A stretch of DNA of 64,000 bases from Chloroflexota bacterium (GTDB lineage: Bacteria > Chloroflexota > Anaerolineae > J102), in contig JAKOVD010000035.1 in the NCBI GenBank assembly GCA_029782215.1, positions 35,187 through 99,186 of the forward strand. The letters run 5' to 3'. Each line of letters starts with the position of its first letter. Positions within the stretch are counted from its first letter, which is position 1. Of the stretch, positions 16,388 to 26,400 are shown in pieces. The position numbers and the translations under genes are program-made. The notes below the pieces were generated by a model. It worked only from the letters and a program-made list of their open reading frames with translations, did no database searches and was not told the origin of the DNA.

Positions 16388-17650
16388 ATGATTGCGCAAT
16401 TCTCAGTGCGAGCCTTCAAAGGGCTGCGCCAATTTACCATCTCCCCGCAGCGGATGAACCTGCTGATCGGCGCCAACGGCACGGGCAAGACCAACTTCAC
16501 GGACCTGGTTGCCTTTGTCGCCGCTCTCTGCCAGCGCGGACTCTCAGCCGCGGTTGAGAATGCCGGCGGCCTGGCGCAGGTGCGGACCCGCCGGCCAGGC
16601 GTTGGCACGCCCTACCGGATGCGCATCGAGCTACGCCTCGGCGAAGATGCCTCGCGCGGCATCAAGGAAGCGATTTACGCCTTCGAGTTGGCCCAGCTAC
16701 GAGATGCTGTGAAAGTGCGCCAGGAATCGCTGCAGGCCACTGTCTACAAGCGCAAGCCGGGCAAGCCCTCGCGCGCGGGCGTGCCGCGCTTCGATACGAG
16801 CCAGCCGATCGCGTTGGGTTTTCATCGTGAGGATACCACCGTCAAAGAATGGAACGAGGCGCTTGGTCCTGCGATCGTGCAATTCGATGATCCCCAGGAA
16901 CTGATCTTGTATTCCTATGGGCGGCTGGGCGAACTGCGCACGCTGACCGACTACCTGGGGTCGTGGCGGGTGTACAACGTCGATGCGGCGATGGCGAAGC
17001 GTTCCACAGGGGGGAGCGACGCCGAGCTCGACCGCTACGGTGAGAACATCGCGCCCTACCTGGCGCGCCTCCTGCGCGACCAGGCGACGCGCGAGCGGCT
17101 GTTGGGCTATTTGCGGGAGGCGGTGCCGTATATCCAGAACATCCAGCCCGACCGGGTGCTGACTTTTCAGACCCTTCGCTTCACGGAACAGGACACCGGC
17201 GCCGATTTCCAGCTTGCCGACATGTCGGACGGCACCATCAGACTCCTGGGGTTGCTGGCCGTGCTGAGGCAGCCGGTGCCGCCGGCGGTCGTGGTGATCG
17301 AGGAGCCTGAAAACGCGCTGCACGCCTACGCCATCCAACACCTGGTTGAAGTGGCCAGGCAGGCGTCGCTGAGTTCCGAGTTCGCCAGTCAGGTCTTCTT
17401 GACATCGCACTCCCCGGCAGTCGTAGATGCCGTGCTCAGCCCGGAGGCACTGCGCGAAACGGCAGCGCAGACGGCCTGTTTCGTGACCCAGAGAAAGGCA
17501 GATGCGCCGTCTATTGTGGCGGCGCCGGACTCTGTGATGAAGGCGATTGCCGAGAACCTGGGCCGGCCAAGCGATTTCTACCGGGAAGGCAGCTTCGGCG
17601 ACCAGCCCGTTCAGATGGAGCTGCTCTCTGGAAACGGAGATAGACCATGA
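16388..17650 (+). CDS. AAA/ABC-like ATPase (AAA_15/AAA_21, OLD/PARIS-like), defence operon gene 3
   Basis: A 420-residue SMC/ABC-type ATPase. Walker A is GANGTGKT (28-35), Walker B VVVIEEPEN with E305-E306, and the H-loop TSHSP has H341. A signature-like LADMSDGTIRLLGLLAVL precedes Walker B. There is no long coiled coil, as in the compact ATPases of PARIS, Gabija-like and OLD defence systems. AAGGAG sits just before the ATG at 16388, one base after the methyltransferase stop. It overlaps the next gene by ATGA, so the two proteins are translationally coupled and probably form a complex acting as sensor (ATPase) and effector (TOPRIM-like). Confidence 0.9.
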   Translation: MIAQFSVRAFKGLRQFTISPQRMNLLIGANGTGKTNFTDLVAFVAALCQRGLSAAVENAGGLAQVRTRRPGVGTPYRMRIELRLGEDASRGIKEAIYAFELAQLRDAVKVRQESLQATVYKRKPGKPSRAGVPRFDTSQPIALGFHREDTTVKEWNEALGPAIVQFDDPQELILYSYGRLGELRTLTDYLGSWRVYNVDAAMAKRSTGGSDAELDRYGENIAPYLARLLRDQATRERLLGYLREAVPYIQNIQPDRVLTFQTLRFTEQDTGADFQLADMSDGTIRLLGLLAVLRQPVPPAVVVIEEPENALHAYAIQHLVEVARQASLSSEFASQVFLTSHSPAVVDAVLSPEALRETAAQTACFVTQRKADAPSIVAAPDSVMKAIAENLGRPSDFYREGSFGDQPVQMELLSGNGDRP

Positions 17651-18228
17651 TCTACGTCCTGGTCGAAGGCTTGGATGATCAAATGGCTGTACCGCGACTC
17701 GCCGAACGCGAGAGTCTCCAGGTGCGCTGCATCTCCATGAATGGAAAGTCCAACATCGTCCGGCGCAAGCAAGGCTTTGAGGACACCGTTCGCCGCCAGC
17801 ATGCGATCGGCGGCCGGGCGTTTGTCGTGCTGATGGACGGCGATGTCACCTATCCACCCTACCAAACCCTGGCGGAGGAGCGCCAAGATATGGCGCTACG
17901 GGTGGAGTCGCTCGCCGCCGAATTGGGGATTCCCATTCAGGTCTGCTGGTCTGTCCTGGAGCTGGAGTCCTGGCTGATCGCAGGGCTGGAACGCCGCGCG
18001 ACCTACTGCGGGTTGCGGAATGTGGGGCGCGTGCCCACAAACACGGAGAGCACACCGCAGGATCCGAAGCGATGGCTGGCTGATCATCTGCATGGCGACT
18101 ATCGACCACGGATCGCAGAGTGCCTGGCGGGGTCCATTGAGATGCAACAGGCCAAGCGTCGCAACCAATCGCTTCAGCTCTTCCTCGCTGCCCTCCGGCA
18201 GGTTGCCGGTTCGGAGACAACGCCATGA
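17647..18228 (+). CDS. TOPRIM-like protein (DUF4276-type), defence operon gene 4
   Basis: A 193-residue protein that begins MIYVLVEGLDDQMAVPRL, with the TOPRIM-like acidic VEG motif (E8), followed by VVLMDGDV with its D-x-D near residue 61 and LELESWLIAG, which is typical of DUF4276-like proteins. Such proteins act as nucleases or effectors when paired with ATPases of the preceding type. The start overlaps the ATPase stop by four bases (ATGA) and its own stop overlaps the next start in the same way. The family name is by motif, so another TOPRIM-like family (for example DUF4435) is possible. Confidence 0.75.
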   Translation: MIYVLVEGLDDQMAVPRLAERESLQVRCISMNGKSNIVRRKQGFEDTVRRQHAIGGRAFVVLMDGDVTYPPYQTLAEERQDMALRVESLAAELGIPIQVCWSVLELESWLIAGLERRATYCGLRNVGRVPTNTESTPQDPKRWLADHLHGDYRPRIAECLAGSIEMQQAKRRNQSLQLFLAALRQVAGSETTP

Positions 18229-21200
18229 CTGTCGCACCCTGGCACCAACTCTGTACTCTGCGCGAAGACGTCCGACGCGGCACCCTCACCCTTGACGAGT
18301 TTGCAGCCGATCTGAACGGCGTGCGCACCGGCGAAGCGCGGCCCGTGTACCGCGAGCCGGGCATGTTCTTCGACCGCACCTATCCCACTTTTAGCATGAA
18401 GACGCTGGCCGGCGATGTCCTGCGCCGGTTGGCGGGACAGGGCGGCAAGCCGGTGCTGCAGTTGCAGGTGGCCTACGGCGGCGGCAAGACCCACACCCTC
18501 ATCACGCTGCTGCATCTGGCCGAACGGGGCCAGACCCTGGCCGACCACAAGACCGTAAGCGAATTCGTGGCATTTGCAGGCCTTCCGCAAGCGCCCAAGG
18601 CCCGCGTGGCGCTGCTGCCGGGCGATCAGTTCGACGTCAAGGAAGGGCTGGAGGTCTACGGGCCGGACGGCAAGACGCGGCGCGTGCGCACGCTTTGGGG
18701 CGCGCTTGCCTACCAATTGGGTGGCGACGTTGGCTATGCCCGGCTCAAGGCCCATGACGAGGACTTCACCTCGCCGGCGGAGCCGCTGCTGGTGGATTTA
18801 CTGCGGGCGCCGCTCAAGGAAGGCTTGAGTTCATTGGTGCTCATCGATGAGGCCGTCTGGTACTATCGCGGGCTGGTCAACAGCAACCCGCGCATGCTGG
18901 GCACCATCAAGGACTTCTACCAGGTGCTCACCCAGGCGGTGGCCAAGGTGGACCGGGCAGCAATTGTGGCGTCGCTCATCGCCTCCCGCACCGAAGCCAA
19001 CGATCAGACCGGCACCCAGTGCCTGGCAGCCCTTGACGATGTCTTCGGGCGCCTGGCCGAACCGGTAGATCCGGTCGCCCGCGATGACGTGGCCGAGGTG
19101 TTGCGCCGGCGGTTGTTTGAACGGGTTCCCGAGACCGAGGAGCGCCGTTCCGTCATCGATACGGTCATGGCTTCCATGCAGCGCTTGCCACTGCGCGAAG
19201 CCCAGCGCGATCAGGATGCTTATGATCGTTTGATGGCCAGCTACCCCTTCCACCCGGATCTGATCAACGTCCTCTACCAGAAGTGGACGCAGATCAGCGG
19301 CTTCCAACGCACGCGCGGCGCCCTGCGGCTGCTGGCCTCCGCCCTGCGCGAGAGCGAGGGTCGGGACCTCTCGCCCCTCATTGGCCCAAGCGCCCTGCTG
19401 CCGGCCGATCGCGGCGCGTCGCCAGCGCTCGTCGAGCTGATCAAGATCTGCGAGGAGCACGAGCGCTGGACGCCGATCCTGACCGGCGAGCTGGAGAAGG
19501 CGCGTGAGATACAGGGGGCGCTGCCAACGATGCAGGCGCGAGAGATCGAACAGGCCGTTGTGGCGACCTTCCTGCACTCGCAGCCGCTGGGGCAGCGGGC
19601 GGCCCACACGGATCTCCTTGCGCTCCTGGCCCACCCGTCCGTGGATGGCGCGGCGCTGGAGGAGGGCTTGCGCAAGTGGCGCGGCCTCTCCTGGTTCCTG
19701 GTGGAGGACCCGGACGCGTGGCAACTGGGCATCACACCCAACCTGACGCATATGCATGTCCAGGCGATGAGCTGGCTCAGTGAGGATGAGATCGAAGAAG
19801 AACTGAAACGCCGCATCCAGGCGATTCCGCAGCTTGCCGCGGCCGATCCCGGGGTGGAGGTGCACCGTCTGCCGCCGAGTCCCGGTTATGTGAACGACAA
19901 CCTGAGACTGCACTATTTGATTCTGGGGGCGGAATGCGCGGTCGAGCCCGGTAAGCCGCTTCCTGCCTGTGTGGAATCCTACTTCAACGAAAAGAGCGGC
20001 CCCAGCGATCCGCGCATCTACCGCAACAACATCATCGCACTGGCGCCGGAGGTCTCGCGGGTGGCGGGTCTGCGCGAGCAGGTCCGGCGTTGGCTGGGTT
20101 GGGCGCGTCTGGAAAAGCCTGAGAACTTCAAGCTCCTTACAGATTCACAGAAGAAGGAATTGCCGGGCAAGAAACAGGGGGCGGCCAACAACTTGCCAGA
20201 GGCAGTTGTCGGCGCCTACAACATCCTCGTCGCCGTGGATGAGTCGGGCCGCGTCCAAACGCAGACACTGCGTTCCTACCCGGGGCTGGGAGGCACGCCG
20301 TTTGAACGCATCAAGGCCATGCTGGCCGAGGACGAGCGGCTGCTGGCAACGACGCTCGATCCAGACCTGATCTTGCCCGGAAGCTACCTCCAGCTATGGG
20401 CGGACGGCCAGACGAGCCGTCGTGTCACCGATCTGATGGCCGCGTTCGGGCAATTCCCGCGGCTGCCGCGCCTCTTGAGGCCCGAAGCACTCTATGAAAC
20501 GCTAGCGCGCGGCGTGCGCGAGGGCGCTCTGGTGCTCCGCCTGCCGCGCACCGATGGCTCTGCCCGCACTTGGTGGCAGGTTCCACCCGATGACGAGACC
20601 CTGCGAAGGCCGGAACTGGAGGTCCAGTCCGCCCGCCTCGCCGTCCTTGATCACATCGAGCCGGAACTGCTTGTCCCCGCGCGTCTCAGCGGGCTGTGGC
20701 CTTCACCGATGATGCCGATTGGGATAGCTGAGGTGCGCAGTTTCTTCGACGGGACGCAAGCGCCGCGCTTGACAACGCCGAAAGTTGGGGACGAGGCCGT
20801 GCGCCTGGCCGTCCAGCGCGGGGCGATCATGGCGCGGCTGGGAAACCTTGGATTCTGCCGCGAGACACTCTCGACGGAGCCGCTGCCAGACGATCTGCAG
20901 TTGTTGCCTGCGCCAGCGCTCCTGCGCGGGGCCGACCTGGTCCCCCAGGCGGCGCCGCAGGCCTGGCAGGGTGGACAGACGACGGCGAAGAACCTGACGA
21001 ACGCGCTGGCTGCCACGCGTGGTTATCCGATACCGTGGTCGCTTTTCAGTGATGGCGTCAACGAGGCGCTTAGCTTGAGGCTGTTTGAGCGTGTTGAGGA
21101 CAGCGAGACCTGGCCTTGTTCACCCGCCGTCGCCGACGGCGTGAAGTTCCGTATGGTAGAGCAAGTTCAGATCTCTACCCAGATGATCGAGTCTGCGCTC

Positions 21201-21611
21201 GACTACACGGGCGCTGCCATGCCCACGTTGGGCGCGCTCAAAGATGCGATCGAGGCTCGCTATCTGGGCCGGTCGGTACCTACGGATGTGTTTCTTGCCA
21301 CCGTGCAATTGGCTATCCGGCAGGGTTTGCTGGTCGAGGCCGACGAACGCCAGCGGCTCGATACGGCGTCCAACGCCCTGGCCGTCAAGGTGCGCCGTCC
21401 GGCGGCGGCGCTGTTGGCCGAGACCGTTCTCGATCCCGCTGCATTGTCGAGACTTATCGAAAGGATCGATCAGTTGCTGCTGGCCGCGCCTGAGTTGGCA
21501 TTCACGTTTAAGGTCACGCTTAGCGCCGAGGGCCAACGGCCAGATCCCGATACCTTGCAGCGTCTCAATGCACTGCTGGACGAGGTGCAGAGGGGTTGGG
21601 AAATCGGTTAG
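18225..21611 (+). CDS. DUF499 giant AAA+ ATPase (PglY/BrxC-like), defence operon gene 5
   Basis: An 1128-residue ATPase of the DUF499 type. The N-terminal region (MFFDRTYPT, then VAYGGGKTHTL) has Walker A GGGKT (85-89), and Walker B is LVLIDEA with D208-E209. The long remainder holds helical segments (for example RVTDLMAAF near 720-740) and a C-terminal winged-helix-like part. DUF499 proteins pair with DUF1156 methyltransferases and occupy the same slot as PglY/BrxC in BREX. It is the last gene of the operon, overlapping the TOPRIM-like gene by ATGA. No PglZ-type phosphatase gene follows. Confidence 0.9.
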   Translation: MTVAPWHQLCTLREDVRRGTLTLDEFAADLNGVRTGEARPVYREPGMFFDRTYPTFSMKTLAGDVLRRLAGQGGKPVLQLQVAYGGGKTHTLITLLHLAERGQTLADHKTVSEFVAFAGLPQAPKARVALLPGDQFDVKEGLEVYGPDGKTRRVRTLWGALAYQLGGDVGYARLKAHDEDFTSPAEPLLVDLLRAPLKEGLSSLVLIDEAVWYYRGLVNSNPRMLGTIKDFYQVLTQAVAKVDRAAIVASLIASRTEANDQTGTQCLAALDDVFGRLAEPVDPVARDDVAEVLRRRLFERVPETEERRSVIDTVMASMQRLPLREAQRDQDAYDRLMASYPFHPDLINVLYQKWTQISGFQRTRGALRLLASALRESEGRDLSPLIGPSALLPADRGASPALVELIKICEEHERWTPILTGELEKAREIQGALPTMQAREIEQAVVATFLHSQPLGQRAAHTDLLALLAHPSVDGAALEEGLRKWRGLSWFLVEDPDAWQLGITPNLTHMHVQAMSWLSEDEIEEELKRRIQAIPQLAAADPGVEVHRLPPSPGYVNDNLRLHYLILGAECAVEPGKPLPACVESYFNEKSGPSDPRIYRNNIIALAPEVSRVAGLREQVRRWLGWARLEKPENFKLLTDSQKKELPGKKQGAANNLPEAVVGAYNILVAVDESGRVQTQTLRSYPGLGGTPFERIKAMLAEDERLLATTLDPDLILPGSYLQLWADGQTSRRVTDLMAAFGQFPRLPRLLRPEALYETLARGVREGALVLRLPRTDGSARTWWQVPPDDETLRRPELEVQSARLAVLDHIEPELLVPARLSGLWPSPMMPIGIAEVRSFFDGTQAPRLTTPKVGDEAVRLAVQRGAIMARLGNLGFCRETLSTEPLPDDLQLLPAPALLRGADLVPQAAPQAWQGGQTTAKNLTNALAATRGYPIPWSLFSDGVNEALSLRLFERVEDSETWPCSPAVADGVKFRMVEQVQISTQMIESALDYTGAAMPTLGALKDAIEARYLGRSVPTDVFLATVQLAIRQGLLVEADERQRLDTASNALAVKVRRPAAALLAETVLDPAALSRLIERIDQLLLAAPELAFTFKVTLSAEGQRPDPDTLQRLNALLDEVQRGWEIG

Positions 21612-21814
21612 GTGTTCATAGATATTCATCTGGCATCGAAGTAAGTGGTGGTCGAGCGTACGAGCCCACTACCACCGCGGCGGCTTCCCGTAGTAAAATG
21701 GGCGCTGTGGGGCCGCGGGAAACGCAGGTGGGGTGCGTGATTCGTGTCTTGTTCTGCGTGCTGCGTGTTCCGCCATCCGTTACCCGCCACCCGTCCCCCG
21801 TCCCTCCCTCACCC
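21612..21814 (+). other. gap between the defence operon and the ThiF-like gene
   Basis: About 200 bp without a supported gene. It holds an imperfect repeat of CGTG-type words (21736-21770) and a C-rich stretch before the next start. A similar GTGTTTCGTG stretch precedes the Nudix gene at 22868. I see no clear promoter or terminator. Confidence 0.5.
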
Positions 21815-22858
21815 ATGGCCCTCCCACCCCGCTACCAACGCCAGGTCATCTTCGCCGGAATCGGCGAGGCCGGGCAGCGCAAGCTCCTGGACAGCACCGT
21901 GGTCATCATCGGCTGCGGCGCCACCGGCACCTTCCTCGCCAGCCACCTGGCCCGGGCCGGCGTCGGGCGCCTGCGCCTGGTCGACCGCGACTACGTGGAG
22001 CTGAACAACCTGCAGCGCCAGATCCTGTACAACGAAGAGGATGTGGCGTCGGGTCTGCCCAAGGCCGTGGCGGCAGAGGAAAGGCTTGCCGGCATCAACA
22101 GCGAGATCATCGTCGAAGGCGTGGCGGCTGACTTCAATCCCGGCAACGCCCTTGACCTGCTGCGGGACGCCGACCTGGCGTTGGACGGCAGCGACAACTT
22201 CGAGGCGCGCTACCTGCTCAACGACGCCTGCCTGGCGCTGGGCCTGCCCTGGGTCTACACGGGCGTCGTCGCCAGCTACGGTATGACCGCCACCCTGGTG
22301 CCGGATGGCGCCAGCGCCAGGGTCGGGCGTCCGGCCACCGGCTGCCTGCAGTGCCTGCTGGGCGAGGAGCTGCCTGTGGGCGGGGCCACCTGCGACACAG
22401 CGGGCGTTGTGGGACCCGTGGTGGGGGTGCTTGCCTCCATCGCCGCCAATGAGGCGATCAAACTCCTGACCGGCAGCGGCGAGATCAACCGCGGCCTCAT
22501 CCACATCGATCTCTGGGACAACAGCTTCGAGGTCTTTGAGGCCACTGGACGCAGCCCGACCTGTGCGGCCTGCGGCAGGGGCGACTACCGCTTCCTCAAT
22601 GCCGAGGTGGGCAGCCGCAGCGCCGTGCTGTGCGGGCGCAATGCCGTGCAGGTGAGCGCGCCGCATGTCCAACTCGATCTGGCTATCATCGCCAGCCGGC
22701 TGGCAGCCCTGGGCCAGGTGAGCGTGAACGAGCATCTGCTGCGCGCCCGCATCGACGGCTATGAGATCACCCTCTTTCCGGGCGGCCGCGCCATCATCAA
22801 GGGTACCGAAGACCCCGACCTGGCCCGCAGTATCTATGCCAGGTACATTGGCACGTGA
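21815..22858 (+). CDS. ThiF/MoeB-family adenylyltransferase (E1-like)
   Basis: A 347-residue E1-like enzyme that would adenylate the C terminus of a ubiquitin-like sulfur carrier (ThiS or MoaD). The ATP loop GCGATG is at 33-38, DRDYVELNNLQRQ at 58-70, and the D-G-S-D-N motif at 124-128. Zinc ligands are C177/C180 and C250/C253, and the catalytic cysteine is C193 in GGATCDTAG. The C-terminal region (VLCGRNAVQV) is typical of ThiF/MoeB-like proteins. No carrier gene is adjacent. The ATG at 21815 is chosen because the upstream frame is low-complexity and family homology begins there. It could serve thiamine or the tungsten/molybdenum cofactor. Confidence 0.88.
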   Translation: MALPPRYQRQVIFAGIGEAGQRKLLDSTVVIIGCGATGTFLASHLARAGVGRLRLVDRDYVELNNLQRQILYNEEDVASGLPKAVAAEERLAGINSEIIVEGVAADFNPGNALDLLRDADLALDGSDNFEARYLLNDACLALGLPWVYTGVVASYGMTATLVPDGASARVGRPATGCLQCLLGEELPVGGATCDTAGVVGPVVGVLASIAANEAIKLLTGSGEINRGLIHIDLWDNSFEVFEATGRSPTCAACGRGDYRFLNAEVGSRSAVLCGRNAVQVSAPHVQLDLAIIASRLAALGQVSVNEHLLRARIDGYEITLFPGGRAIIKGTEDPDLARSIYARYIGT

Positions 22859-22901
22859 CAGGATCACCGTGTTTCGTGTTTCGTGTGACGTTGGGTGAGG
22901 C

Positions 22902-23393
22902 ATGAGTCCCTTTATCCTGACCACCCTTGTCTATGCCGTGCGCGGCGATCAGGTGCTGATGCTCTACCGCCACAAGGAGCCGAACTTAGGGCTCTGGGTG
23001 GCGCCGGGCGGCAAGATCCACGCCGACGAATCACCCCGTGACTGCGCCATCCGCGAGCTCTACGAAGAGACTGGCCTGCGGGCCATCGACCCCGAGTTGC
23101 GGGCGATCATCACCGAGGTCTCGCCCCGGCCCGACTGGCAGTGGTTGATGTTCGTGTACCGTACGCAGGTCGCCGAAGGCGACGTGGCCGGCGACGACCG
23201 TGAGGGGCGCCTGGGCTGGTTCCATCGCGATACCGTGCCCCAATTACCCATTCCTCAAGCCGACGCCCTCTTCTATCCCCTTGTCATGGCCCCCGATGTT
23301 CCCCTCGTCGAGCTCAAGTTCGTCTACGACGCCGATCTGCGCCTGGCCCACTGGGACAAACACGTTCTATCGTTTGAACGTTTGAACGTTTGA
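22902..23393 (+). CDS. Nudix hydrolase (MutT-like)
   Basis: A 163-residue Nudix protein. The Nudix box runs from G37 to L59, with the pattern G-x5-E-x7-R-E-L-x-E-E-x-G-L complete. RHKEPNLGLWVAPGG before the box and the C-terminal WFHRDTVPQLPIP suggest an 8-oxo-dGTP or related nucleotide hydrolase. The last residues (FERLNV) and the stop codon are encoded by a GTTTGAAC tandem repeat, which could vary in length. DnaE starts about 44 bp later on the same strand, consistent with replication-fidelity neighbours. Confidence 0.92.
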   Translation: MSPFILTTLVYAVRGDQVLMLYRHKEPNLGLWVAPGGKIHADESPRDCAIRELYEETGLRAIDPELRAIITEVSPRPDWQWLMFVYRTQVAEGDVAGDDREGRLGWFHRDTVPQLPIPQADALFYPLVMAPDVPLVELKFVYDADLRLAHWDKHVLSFERLNV

Positions 23394-23398
23394 ACGTT
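23372..23398 (+). repeat. 8-bp tandem repeat (GTTTGAAC x3) covering a stop codon
   Basis: Three perfect GTTTGAAC copies (23372-23379, 23380-23387, 23388-23395) plus GTT. They encode the C terminus of the Nudix protein, and the third copy supplies its TGA. Confidence 0.85.
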
Positions 23399-23436
23399 CT
23401 TCGCCACCCGCCACCCCGACCCGTTTGCTTCCTCCC

Positions 23437-26400
23437 ATGTCTGGCACCGAAGATTTCGTCCATCTGCACGTCCACAGTGAGTTTTCATTGCTCGATGGCC
23501 TTGCCAGCGTCGACGGGCTGGTCAAGCGCGCGGCGGAGCTGGGGCAGCCGGCCATCGCCCTCACGGATCATGGGGCTATGCACGGTATCGTACCCTTCCA
23601 CCGCGCCGCCCGGAATGCGGGCCTGCGTCCCATTGTCGGCATGGAGTCGTATATCACCCTGCCGGGACGGCCGATGTCGGGCAAGGACTCGGAGCAGGAC
23701 AAGGACAACAACCACCTGCTGCTGCTGGCCGCCAGCCAGACCGGCTACAGGAACCTGATCAAGATCGCTTCCGCCAGCCAGATGGAGGGCTACTACTACA
23801 AGCCCCGCATCGACTTCGACTACCTGGCCAATCACGCCGAGGGGCTGATCACCACCACCGGCTGCCTGGCGGCGACGGTTCCCAGCCTTCTGAACGATGA
23901 GCACGGCGCCGCCGATGAGAAAAAGGCCCTGGAGTGGTTTCATCGCTACCGCGAGCTCTTCGGACCGGATCGCTTCTACGTCGAGCTGCAGGAGCACGAC
24001 ATCGACCAGCTTCGTTCCGTCAACCGCACGCTTGTCGACTGGGCGCACCGCTATGAGGTCCCCCTGGTGGTGACCAATGACGTGCACTACGTGCGCGTCA
24101 CGGACTATGAAGCGCATGACACGCTGCTGTGCGTGCAGACAGGCGCCACCAAGAGTGCGACGAAGCGACTGCGGTATGCGAACGACAGCTTCTACCTGAA
24201 GTCTCGCAGCGAGCTGGAAGCAGCCTTCCGTAGCTACCTCGACCTGCCCGCAGAGGCCTTCACCAATACGCTGCGGGTTGCCGAGATGTGCAGCGTGGAC
24301 GTGGAGGACAGCACCTTCCATCTGCCGGACATCGAGATTCCGGCCGGACACACCTATCAGAGCTACCTGCGCTACCTGACCTTCGAGGGCCTGAAGGAGA
24401 AATACGGGCCGCGCGCCACGGACCCCGTCGTCGTGGAGCGAGCCGAGAAGGAGCTGGGCATCATCCACCAGATGGGGTTCGACGTCTACTTCATCATTGT
24501 CTGGGACCTCTGCCAGGCAATGAAGCGGCGCAACATCTGGTGGAACGTGCGCGGTTCCGGGGCGGGTTCCATCGTCGCCTATGCCACCGAGATCACCCTT
24601 ATCGATCCCCTCGAGCACGACCTGATCTTCGAGCGCTTCCTGAATCCCGGCCGCGTTTCCATGCCGGACTTCGACCTGGACATCCCCGACGACAGCCGTG
24701 AGGAGATGATCAGGTACACCCAGGACAAATACGGCTCCGATCACGTGGCCCAGATCGTCGCCTTCGGGCGCATGAAGGCCCGCGCGGCCGTGCGCGATGT
24801 AGGCCGGGCCCTGGACATCCCGCTGCCTGACGTCGACCGGATCGCCCGCCTGATCCCTGCCATCCCCGGCAAGAACGTGACCATCGAGGCCTGTCTCACC
24901 GAGGGCGCGGAGTTCTACTCGCCGGAGTTGGCGCAGATCTACAAGAGCGATGAGAGCGTGCGCGGTCTGATCGACGCTACGCGCCAGCTCGAAGGCGTCG
25001 CCCGCCATGCCTCGACGCACGCTGCCGCCGTCATCGTGACGGACAAGCCGCTGAGGGACCTCGTGCCGATCATGCGGCCGCAGAAGACCGTGGTGACGGA
25101 GACGATGGCGCAGTTCGAGTTTCCCATCTGTGAGTCCATCGGCCTGCTCAAGGTGGACTTCCTGGGCCTGGCCACCCTCTCGATCATGCGGGAGGCGGCG
25201 CGTCTCATCGAGGAGCGCCACGGTGTCCACTACACGCTGCAGAACATTCCGACGGATGACCCGGAGTCCTTCAAGCTGCTGTCCAGCGGCGAGGTCGTGG
25301 GCGTGTTCCAGGTGGAAAGCGCGGGCATGCGGCGCATCCTGACCGAGATGCACCCGAGCAACATCAAGCACATCATGGCCGTCGTGTCCCTGTACCGCCC
25401 CGGCCCGCTGCAGTACATTCCCAACTTCGTGGCCCGCATGAACAACAAGGAGCAGGTCACGTACCACCATCCGGCGCTGGTGCCGATCCTGGGGGAGACA
25501 TACGGCATCATCGTCTACCAGGAACAGATCATGCGCATCGCCACGGACCTGGCGGGGTACAGCCTGTCCGAAGCCGATAACATGCGCAAGGCGGTGGCAA
25601 AGAAGAAGGAGAAGGACCTGCTCAAGCACCGCTCGAAGATGCTCGAGGGCGCAGCCGGGAGGGACATCCCTGCCGACATCACCGCCGAGATCTTCGACGA
25701 CATTGAGAAGTTCGCCCGTTACGGCTTTCCGAAGGCGCACGGCGCCGACTACGCCCTGATCACCGTACAGACCGCTTTTCTCAAGGCGCGCTACCCGTTG
25801 GAGTACATGGCGGCGCTGCTGCTGGTGGATCGGGAGAAGACCGACAAGGTCGTCAACACTATTACCGAATGCCGCCGGATGGGCATCGAAGTGCTGCCGC
25901 CTGATATCAACGCGAGCGGCATCGATTTCACCCTGGCGGAACTGCCGTCCCACATGAAGGCGCCGGAGCGCGATCCAAGGCTGGGGTATTCCTTCCCGGT
26001 GCCGCCGCGCGCGGCCATCCGCTACGGGTTGGGCGCGATCAAGAACGTGGGTGAGGGACCGGTCGACGAGATCCTGCGCGCACGCGCCGAGGGTCCCTTT
26101 ACCTCGCTGGAAGACGTGTGCGAGCGCGTTGACCTGCGTCTCCTCAACAAGCGCACCCTGGAATGCCTGGTCAAGGCCGGCGCCTTTGACAGCCTGGTGC
26201 CCGACCGGGCCAAAGTGCTGGCCGTCCTTGACCGGATGATGAATCTCTCGTCCGCTACCTGGGAGGCACGCGAGGTGGGGCAGGGCAGCCTGTTCGACTT
26301 GTTTGACTTTGCCGAGCGCAAGTCGGGCGTGCACTCCTTGTTCGACCCGCCGCCGGTCATCGAGCCGCTTTCGGGCAAGGATCGCCTGAGCTGGGAGAAG

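Noticed and set aside
9914..21611. Canonical BREX or DISARM
   Set aside because: BREX needs PglZ and usually BrxA/B/L; DISARM needs DrmA/B/C. None is within the operon or its flanks here, so only relatedness is claimed.
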